The notes under the pieces are model-generated. The model worked only from the letters and a program-made list of their open reading frames with translations. It made no database searches and was not told the origin of the DNA. The position numbers and the translations under genes are program-made. Of a stretch of DNA of 5,370 bases, positions 1 through 5,370 are shown piece after piece. The stretch comes from Phycisphaerae bacterium (GTDB lineage Bacteria; Planctomycetota; Phycisphaerae; Sedimentisphaerales; Anaerohalosphaeraceae), in NCBI GenBank assembly GCA_021736615.1, contig JAIPFN010000079.1, forward strand, positions 1 through 5,370. Direction: 5' to 3'. Position 1 is the first letter of the stretch. Each line of letters opens with the position of its first letter.

Positions 1-1578
<1,578 letters not shown>

Positions 1579-1658
1579 CTAAAAAAATTTAATTGTACTT
1601 GTGACCATGAAAAAAGACTCTCCACGGACAATAAACGAAATAATTAATAGGATTTGTA

Positions 1659-1687
1659 TTTATAGCACGTATATATGGTGCAGGCAA
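1659..1687 (-). promoter_or_regulatory. Candidate sigma70-like promoter for nifJ
   Basis: On the minus strand, TTGCCT (1687-1682) and TATAAA (1664-1659) are separated by 17 nt, matching the -35/-10 consensus at 4 of 6 and 5 of 6 positions. Transcription would begin near 1652 and give a leader of roughly 85 nt. It lies in the 208-nt AT-rich spacer between rsmE and nifJ, which suggests nifJ has its own transcript. A TTGACA further upstream (1713-1708) has no good -10 at normal spacing. Inference from consensus matching only. Confidence 0.4.
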
Positions 1688-1690
1688 TGA

Positions 1691-1737
1691 AAATTCCCCC
1701 AAATTCCTGTCAAAAATTGTATTAGCACCCCAATTTT
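1691..1737. repeat. Short repeats upstream of the nifJ promoter
   Basis: AAATTCC occurs twice at 1691-1697 and 1701-1707, exactly 10 bp apart, just upstream of the candidate -35. Next to it is an inverted repeat, AAAATTG (1713-1719) and CAATTTT (1731-1737), with perfect 7-bp arms and an 11-nt centre. Both are AT-rich and could be chance. Their position, one helical turn apart and directly upstream of a promoter, would suit a regulator site. The inverted repeat lacks a GC-rich stem and a T-run, so it is not a convincing terminator for rsmE. I do not recognise a known operator. Confidence 0.25.
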
Positions 1738-1774
1738 AAAAGATAATCAGAAAATCGGCAAAAAGCGAAGGCAA

Positions 1775-2533
1775 CTAAAGTTTTTTTATGGTATGAGCGA
1801 CGAGTTTTGCCTGTGCCAGTGCGGCGACTACGGCGTTTTCTACTCTGAGCGGCCAGTCGCCGATTTTGATGGGTATAAAGCCCTGCTGCTGCATTATTTC
1901 CAGTTCAAACGGGATCCATCCGCCCTCAGGACCAATGGCCAGGTAAACTCTTGGGCGGTCAGCTAACAGCGAACTGTTAATATAGGCCTCGGCATCGACG
2001 TCGGCGACGAGTTTAAGTGATTCGCCGGGCTGTTCTGAGATGCGTCTTGGCAAAAAATCCTCAAAAAAACATCTGAACCTCGGGTTTATGGTCAGTTTCG
2101 GCAGATGGGTTGCTTTGCCCTGGGACAAACCTTCGAGCAAATTTTCGCGGATTGCTTCGGGGGTCATCGCCGAGGAACTGAAGTAACATTGCTCGACGCG
2201 GTTTGCGTTTATTATATGGATGTCCGAAACAGACATGGTCGCGGCGGTCTGGAGGACTTTTTTTAGTGTCTGGGGCCTGGGCAAGGCACATATCAGCTCG
2301 ACAATCGGTTCTGCTGGGGGAGTTTGGGGCTGCCAGGTGCAATTCAGGACAACTTTGCCCTTTTCAAAGCATTCTATGGTACCGCTGCCGGTCGGACCGT
2401 CGACAAGACCAACTTCGAGATTGTCCCCTTCGGAGGCGCGGAGGATATTGATAATATGGCGGCGACGTTTACCGGTTACCGCAAAATGCTGATCGCTTAG
2501 CCGGTCTTCTTCGGTCAGTATTAACAGATTCAA
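1775..2533 (-). CDS. rsmE: RsmE-family rRNA methyltransferase (16S rRNA m3U1498 type), 252 aa
   Basis: A SPOUT-class SAM-dependent methyltransferase; RsmE proteins methylate N3 of U1498 in 16S rRNA of the small ribosomal subunit. The N-terminal PUA-like part carries RRRHIINILR (23-32) followed by a GDNLEVGLVDG segment. The C-terminal knot carries AIGPEGGWIPFELE (199-212) and a last SAM-loop motif GDWPLRVENA (225-234). The usual form of that motif is close to RILRxETA, so Trp-Pro replaces Arg-Ile and Asn replaces Thr. The middle (RVEQCYFSSSAM, PEAIRENLLEGLSQG) resembles a variant RsmE group I recall from some proteobacteria and planctomycetes rather than the E. coli form. The length is normal. 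The start is TTG at 2533; no ATG lies near the N-terminus, and the residues after TTG fit the family. The gene follows the receiver gene after 3 nt and is probably translationally coupled to it. Family is sure; the exact target base is inferred. Confidence 0.9.
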   Translation of the reverse strand: MNLLILTEEDRLSDQHFAVTGKRRRHIINILRASEGDNLEVGLVDGPTGSGTIECFEKGKVVLNCTWQPQTPPAEPIVELICALPRPQTLKKVLQTAATMSVSDIHIINANRVEQCYFSSSAMTPEAIRENLLEGLSQGKATHLPKLTINPRFRCFFEDFLPRRISEQPGESLKLVADVDAEAYINSSLLADRPRVYLAIGPEGGWIPFELEIMQQQGFIPIKIGDWPLRVENAVVAALAQAKLVAHTIKKL

Positions 2534-2536
2534 ATT

Positions 2537-3019
2537 CTAACCTTTACCGCCCTGGTCGGCTGCCTGGGCTTCCATCTCACTAAGGTAGGCCAGAGTCCGT
2601 TCGAGTTTATCAGTGAGATGTTTTAGCTTGAGCATTGTTCTTACGCGGGTAAGCAGTTCGAGCTTGTTAACCGGTTTGCTGAGAAAGTCGTCAGTACCGG
2701 AGTCGATGGCCCGCTCGATATCGCCAAGCTCGCTCAATGCGGTAACCATAATAATGGGGATATTAGTGGTGTTAGGATCAGCCTTAAGACGGCGGCAAAC
2801 CTCAAATCCGCTCATTTTGGGCATCATTACATCGAGAAGGATAAGGTCGGGAAGCTCCTTGCGGGCGATCTCTATAGCCTCTGCGCCGCCCGATGCAGAT
2901 AAGGTACCGCAGTCAATATCTTCCAGATAGGCGAGCAAAAGCTCAAGATTCTGCTCGTTATCGTCGACTACAAGTACCACTGAATCATTATCAACGCTAT
3001 TGAAGTCTGCCATTGTCAT
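2537..3019 (-). CDS. Stand-alone response regulator receiver protein, 160 aa
   Basis: A cytoplasmic CheY-like receiver that takes a phosphoryl group from a histidine kinase. Key residues are all visible: acidic pair D19-D20 in VLVVDDNEQN, phosphoacceptor D63 in LILLDVMMPKMSG, switch T93 in MVTAL, and K115-P116 in FLSKPV. The receiver covers about residues 14-130. A charged, probably helical tail (LKLKHLTDKLERTLAYLSEMEAQ) follows, then a Gly/Lys end. No DNA-binding, GGDEF, HD or other output domain is present. Such a tail often links a receiver to a downstream kinase or effector, so this one may act through protein contacts. The first ATG (3019) sits 3 nt from GGAGA; an ATG two codons later (3013) is an equally possible start. 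It lies between the 88-aa gene and rsmE. The divergent kinase at 3474 is the obvious candidate partner, but this is inferred from location. Confidence 0.93.
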   Translation of the reverse strand: MTMADFNSVDNDSVVLVVDDNEQNLELLLAYLEDIDCGTLSASGGAEAIEIARKELPDLILLDVMMPKMSGFEVCRRLKADPNTTNIPIIMVTALSELGDIERAIDSGTDDFLSKPVNKLELLTRVRTMLKLKHLTDKLERTLAYLSEMEAQAADQGGKG

Positions 3020-3022
3020 ATA

Positions 3023-3027
3023 TCTCC
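3023..3027 (-). promoter_or_regulatory. Shine-Dalgarno of the receiver gene
   Basis: GGAGA on the minus strand lies in the 38-nt gap after the 88-aa gene. It is 3 nt from the ATG at 3019 and 9 nt from the ATG at 3013. The spacing does not decide between the two starts, which differ by two residues (MTMADF or MADF). Confidence 0.5.
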
Positions 3028-3057
3028 AGAATGCTGCATAGAACAGCTCATTGCTTA

Positions 3058-3324
3058 TTATTTATCACAAATATCGTATTTTTCAAGATACTGCCTGACC
3101 TGGGGTCTTATGTATATCGACTCGATGTCCAGTAATTCATTAACGGCTCGCGAGCAAATTGCGTTCATCTCGGCAATCGGGCAATCTGTATCTACAAAGA
3201 AAATCTTCTTTTCTTTGATTACGCACAAGCCCCCGCCGCCACCGCCCATGGCTTCGCGACGTATTACAACGCCATTTTGCTCTAAAAGAGCCACGAGTTC
3301 TTCGGTTATTTCTCTAGTATCCAT
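3058..3324 (-). CDS. Small uncharacterised protein with a six-glycine run, 88 aa
   Basis: No named function recognised. The protein begins MDTREITEELVALLEQNGVV, a probable helix. Then come an Arg-Arg-Glu turn, the run MGGGGGGLC (residues 26-34), a short strand pair around KEKKIFFVDTD, and a helical C-terminal half ending in YIRPQVRQYLEKYDICDK. It has four cysteines (34, 48, 57, 86), which are not spaced as a standard metal site. There is no signal peptide or membrane segment, so it is likely cytoplasmic. The pattern of helix, glycine run plus LC, strand with VD, then helix resembles small conserved proteins I recall from planctomycetes and related genomes, none with an assigned role. It is first in a minus-strand run with the receiver (38 nt) and rsmE, and a good promoter sits about 30 nt upstream. 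The ribosome site is weak (GAAAG next to the ATG). Coding status is likely from context and composition; function is unknown. Confidence 0.75.
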   Translation of the reverse strand: MDTREITEELVALLEQNGVVIRREAMGGGGGGLCVIKEKKIFFVDTDCPIAEMNAICSRAVNELLDIESIYIRPQVRQYLEKYDICDK

Positions 3325-3356
3325 CTTTCAAGAAAAATCTTTATAATGTCGATAAT

Positions 3357-3386
3357 ATCATACCGAGTACATAAAAAAACGGTCAA
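3357..3386 (-). promoter_or_regulatory. Candidate sigma70-like promoter for the 88-aa gene / receiver / rsmE operon
   Basis: On the minus strand TTGACC (3386-3381) and TATGAT (3362-3357) are 18 nt apart, each matching consensus at 5 of 6 positions. Transcription would start near 3350 and leave a leader of about 25 nt before the ATG at 3324. This is the best promoter match in the window, and it sits where a divergent promoter is needed. The palindrome-like GATAATATC at 3351-3359 overlaps the -10 box and could be an operator or chance. Confidence 0.55.
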
Positions 3387-3461
3387 ACAGTATGCTAATC
3401 TAAGATTCGATAAAATACAAAGTCTTTTTTGTACTAAATTTTTAACTAATTTTGTTCAGCC
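3387..3461 (+). promoter_or_regulatory. Upstream region of the histidine kinase; no clear promoter
   Basis: This AT-rich half of the divergent intergenic region must hold the kinase promoter if the kinase is separately transcribed. I see TAAAAT (3411-3416) and TACTAA (3432-3437) as possible -10 boxes, but neither has a convincing -35 at 16-18 nt. An 11-bp inverted repeat, AATCT-A-AGATT (3397-3407), lies between the two start regions. It could be a regulator site or chance. Confidence 0.25.
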
Positions 3462-3467
3462 AGGAGA
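3462..3467 (+). promoter_or_regulatory. Shine-Dalgarno that fixes the TTG start of the histidine kinase
   Basis: AGGAGA lies 6 nt before TTG at 3474, ideal spacing. An in-frame TAA at 3447-3449 closes the frame upstream, and no ATG lies early in the coding frame. TTG is therefore the most likely start. Confidence 0.8.
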
Positions 3468-3473
3468 TTATTT

Positions 3474-4259
3474 TTGCAAGGGTTACTTGAAAAACGACAG
3501 TCACTAAACCATCAGGTCAAAAAACAACAAAAGATCAACGAGACACTGGCGTCCAGGATCCGGCACCTCCAGCCGCTGGCCAATCTTGGGCTGGTATCGG
3601 CAATGATCGCACATGAAATGAATAATATCCTCACGCCGCTGGGCAGTTATGCGGAACTTTCGATGAGCCACCCGGAAGACATAGACCTTGCGCGAAAGAC
3701 GATCAAAAAAACGGCGATTAACTCCGAACGCGCGGCCAAGATACTCCACAGCATGCTGACGATGGCACGCGGACAACAGCAGGACAAAAAAGGCCATAAC
3801 GTCAAGTCACTCGTCGACGAGGTGTTTACGCTTATCGCGAGAGACTTCAGCAAAGACAGAATCAAACTGACGATAAACGTGCCCGAGGATCTAACGGTAT
3901 ACGCCGAGTCGATTTGCCTGCAGCAGGTGCTGATGAACCTGGTAATCAACGCACGTGACGCTATCGTATCGAGCAAAACAACTTCTGGGGTTCTTGAGAT
4001 ATCTGCATACTCACAGGATGGCTCGGTTATCATCGAAGTTTCCGACAACGGTTGCGGAGTTGAAGCGGCGGACATGGAAAAGATATTTGACGCGTTTTAT
4101 TCCACCAAAAGCGAAAACCAGAAACCAGGTGAATCCGGAGCGGGACTGGGACTTGCATTCTGCAAAAAAGTAATAGACGACCACGACGGGAGCATTTCAG
4201 CAATTTCAAATGGCGAAACGGGAACGACATTTAAGATCACACTGCCAGAAAAAAAATGA
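3474..4259 (+). CDS. Soluble histidine kinase without a sensor domain (HisKA + HATPase_c), 261 aa
   Basis: A cytoplasmic two-component sensor kinase that should autophosphorylate on His and pass the phosphate to a receiver Asp. Order: a probable coiled coil at about 7-33 (many Gln/Lys/Asn/Arg), then the dimerisation/phosphoacceptor domain with H47 in MIAHEMNNILTPL. The ATPase domain has an N box NLVINARDAI (N155, N159), G1 DNGCG (191-195), F box IFDAFYSTK (F205, F208) and G2 GAGLGLA (222-228). It ends with TGTTFKITLP. The H-box and STK sequence are of the NtrB/PAS-kinase style. There are no membrane segments and no PAS, GAF, HAMP or other input domain, so the signal must come through the short coiled coil or a partner protein. 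It starts at TTG with a strong ribosome site. It is divergent from the operon encoding a lone receiver, the likely partner by location. All catalytic motifs look intact. Confidence 0.94.
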   Translation: MQGLLEKRQSLNHQVKKQQKINETLASRIRHLQPLANLGLVSAMIAHEMNNILTPLGSYAELSMSHPEDIDLARKTIKKTAINSERAAKILHSMLTMARGQQQDKKGHNVKSLVDEVFTLIARDFSKDRIKLTINVPEDLTVYAESICLQQVLMNLVINARDAIVSSKTTSGVLEISAYSQDGSVIIEVSDNGCGVEAADMEKIFDAFYSTKSENQKPGESGAGLGLAFCKKVIDDHDGSISAISNGETGTTFKITLPEKK

Positions 4260-4272
4260 ATAATGCCTATTG

Positions 4273-4285
4273 TATAATGTATAAT
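4273..4285 (+). promoter_or_regulatory. Two tandem TATAAT boxes, possible -10 elements for the downstream gene
   Basis: Perfect TATAAT occurs at 4273-4278 and again at 4280-4285, each preceded directly by TG. No TTGACA-like -35 is found 16-18 nt upstream, where the end of the kinase gene is A-rich. The TG sits one base too close for a classic extended -10. If used, the leader to the GTG at 4441 would be about 150 nt. Weak support. Confidence 0.3.
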
Positions 4286-4352
4286 AGTCCTTTCTTTTTA
4301 CATTCATCAAAAACAAACTGCGATACAATTCGTATCTTGGAGCATATTCGGA

Positions 4353-4364
4353 CAGCTATAGCTG
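4353..4364. repeat. 12-bp perfect palindrome CAGCTATAGCTG
   Basis: A self-complementary 12-mer, 77 nt before the GTG start of the membrane-protein gene. It could be a dimeric regulator site; it is too short and lacks a T-run for a terminator. No known operator recognised. Confidence 0.3.
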
Positions 4365-4428
4365 GCGTGTTTCTGTTGTCCTGTTTGTTTTGCCAGAGGT
4401 TACTATGTTCAAAACGGCCTATTCAATT

Positions 4429-4432
4429 GGAG
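4429..4432 (+). promoter_or_regulatory. Shine-Dalgarno that fixes the GTG start of the CNNM/CorC-family gene
   Basis: GGAG lies 8 nt before GTG at 4441. An in-frame TAA at 4435-4437 closes the frame just upstream, so no earlier start is possible. The next in-frame ATG (4468) would cut the first membrane segment in half. Confidence 0.75.
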
Positions 4433-4440
4433 TTTAAACA

Positions 4441-5370
4441 GTGACCTTCTTATTACAGATTATACCGATGATCCTGCTTCTTGTGTGCTCTAGCTTGCTG
4501 TCAGGTTCTGAGACGGCGTTCTTTAACATTTCCAGGAATCAGCTTAAACTTTTTCGCTCGTCGACAAACAAATTCCGCAAACTTTCGGCGACGCTGCTGG
4601 AGGATCCCAAGCAGCTGTTGACGTGCCTGCTTTTTGGGAATATGGCCGTAAACGTGCTTTACTTTGCCCTTTCGAGCCTTATATCTATTAAAATGGCCGA
4701 AATGAACCAGCATACCGCAGGGGGAGCTTTTGCAGTGATCTCATTTTTTGTGATCCTGCTCTTTGGTGAAATCCTCCCGAAATCAATCGCGTATTCCCAG
4801 TCAAAAAATTTCTGCACAATAGCTGCCCCGTTTTGTTTTGTATGCGTTCAATTGCTTTCGGGTGTATTGAAAATTTTCGATTTCATTATAGTCTCCCCTG
4901 GCATAAGATTTTTTTCCGGACCGCTGTCGTCAACAGAACAGGCGCAGACGGTAACATCGAGCCAACTTATCCAGCTTATCGGGGCCTCACGGCAAAGGGG
5001 GCTGATCAGTCAGAACGAAAACCAGCTTTTCGCCGAGGTGATCGAGCTTGGGCTTTTGAAGGTCAGGCACGTAATGCGGCCGAGGGTTGATATGGTGACC
5101 TGCCGGGACAGTCAGCCACTATCTGAAATCCAGAAGATAATGACAGACAACAAGATGACCAAGATACCGGTTCAGACCGGAGAGATCGACAAGATAACGG
5201 GAATCCTGCACCTTAGGGATATTATGCTTTCGACGGACAGCAGCGCCGGCAAACTGGTCAAGAAAGTCAATTTTGTTCCCGAACAAAAGAGCGTCGAATC
5301 ACTGCTAGAATTTTTTCGCTCGAGCAAAACCGATACCGCTATCGTCGTCGATGAATACGGCGGTATCGCC
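4441..5370 (+). CDS. CNNM/CorC-family transporter with DUF21 and CBS domains, N-terminal 310 codons (runs off right edge)
   Basis: An inner-membrane protein of the DUF21-CBS family (CorB/CorC/HlyC, YfjD, CNNM), whose studied members export Mg2+ or affect Mg2+/Co2+ resistance. From GTG at 4441 the frame stays open to the edge. Hydrophobic segments lie at about 3-20, 62-83, 93-113 and 126-147. DUF21 hallmarks are SGSETAFF (21-28), FGNMAVNV (65-72) and GEILPKS (109-115). A polar stretch of about 150-200 leads to the CBS pair, which starts near 209 with VMRPRVDMV (211-219). The first CBS domain ends around TGILHLRDIM. The second breaks off at VVDEYGGIA (302-310). The rest of CBS2 and the usual C-terminal CorC_HlyC domain should lie beyond the edge. 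The membrane domain makes it closer to YfjD/CorB than to E. coli CorC, which lacks it, so I give no symbol. It lies downstream of the kinase on the same strand, with 181 nt between. Family is sure; substrate is inferred. Confidence 0.93.
   Translation, partial: MTFLLQIIPMILLLVCSSLLSGSETAFFNISRNQLKLFRSSTNKFRKLSATLLEDPKQLLTCLLFGNMAVNVLYFALSSLISIKMAEMNQHTAGGAFAVISFFVILLFGEILPKSIAYSQSKNFCTIAAPFCFVCVQLLSGVLKIFDFIIVSPGIRFFSGPLSSTEQAQTVTSSQLIQLIGASRQRGLISQNENQLFAEVIELGLLKVRHVMRPRVDMVTCRDSQPLSEIQKIMTDNKMTKIPVQTGEIDKITGILHLRDIMLSTDSSAGKLVKKVNFVPEQKSVESLLEFFRSSKTDTAIVVDEYGGIA

Larger units (their letters stand above)
4260..4440. other. 181-nt spacer between the kinase and the CNNM/CorC gene
   Basis: AT-rich, with no confidently coding frame. 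It contains two adjacent TATAAT hexamers, an inverted repeat GATAC-AATTC-GTATC (4322-4336), the 12-bp perfect palindrome CAGCTATAGCTG (4353-4364), and the ribosome site of the next gene. I found no stem with a following T-run that would be a convincing terminator for the kinase, so read-through into the membrane-protein gene is possible. A 62-codon open frame spans the whole spacer but lacks a ribosome site. Confidence 0.5.

Noticed and set aside
1608..1691. Plus-strand 27-codon frame beginning MKKDSPRTINEI in the nifJ upstream region
   Set aside because: It has no ribosome site, lies across the nifJ promoter and leader, and its product is not recognisable.
1713..1737. Inverted repeat after rsmE considered as a rho-independent terminator
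   Set aside because: The stem is only 7 bp and nearly all A/T, the loop is 11 nt, and there is no proper T-run after it on the minus strand.
2061..2492. Frames at 2061-2342 (minus), 2203-2451 and 2220-2492 (plus)
   Set aside because: They are shadows of rsmE in other frames, rich in Arg, Pro and Ser with no domain logic.
2613..2930. Plus-strand frame opposite the receiver gene
   Set aside because: It is antisense to a receiver domain with all catalytic residues in place.
3110..3346. Plus-strand 78-codon frame opposite the 88-aa gene
   Set aside because: The proline run in it is just the complement of the glycine codons. The minus frame has a promoter, a more natural composition and operon context.
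3504..4230. Frames at 3504-3797, 3647-4075, 4030-4230 (minus) and 3955-4173 (plus)
   Set aside because: All overlap the intact histidine kinase gene and show no domain features.
4501..5090. Frames at 4501-4713 (minus) and 4833-5090 (plus)
   Set aside because: They are shadows of the CNNM/CorC-family gene, whose frame is continuous to the window edge.

Overview
The window looks like ordinary chromosomal DNA from an anaerobic bacterium. It holds six protein genes in two opposing transcription blocks; no tRNA, rRNA, CRISPR array, insertion sequence or phage gene was seen. A pyruvate:ferredoxin oxidoreductase points to anaerobic metabolism. The style of the RsmE-like protein, the small glycine-rich protein and the soluble kinase/receiver pair reminds me of Planctomycetota (Phycisphaerae-like). 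That placement is recall-based inference and was not tested by any search. Three of the six genes appear to use non-ATG starts (TTG, TTG, GTG), two of them behind good Shine-Dalgarno sites.

Minus strand, right to left. A small conserved-looking protein of 88 aa (3324-3058), a stand-alone receiver-domain response regulator (3019-2537) and an RsmE-type rRNA methyltransferase (2533-1775) run head to tail. Their gaps are 38 and 3 nt, and a plausible sigma70-like promoter lies at 3386-3357. The receiver and methyltransferase lie in the same reading frame, separated only by one TAG and one sense codon. After a 208-nt spacer with its own candidate promoter comes the start of nifJ (1566 to the left edge). 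Its first 522 codons are present, and the rest lies outside the window.

Plus strand, left to right. A soluble sensor-less histidine kinase (3474-4259) is divergent from the small-gene/receiver/rsmE operon across a 149-nt intergenic region. After a 181-nt spacer comes a DUF21/CBS membrane protein of the CNNM/CorC family (4441 to the right edge), cut after 310 codons.

The kinase and the receiver are natural candidates to be partners: divergent neighbours, neither with a sensor or output domain. The functional link of that pair to rRNA methylation, pyruvate oxidation or Mg2+ transport is not shown by the sequence. Nothing here is clearly a new system. The points most worth a second look are the in-frame receiver-TAG-methyltransferase junction, the divergent minimal two-component pair with its small uncharacterised companion, and the altered SPOUT motif of the methyltransferase.
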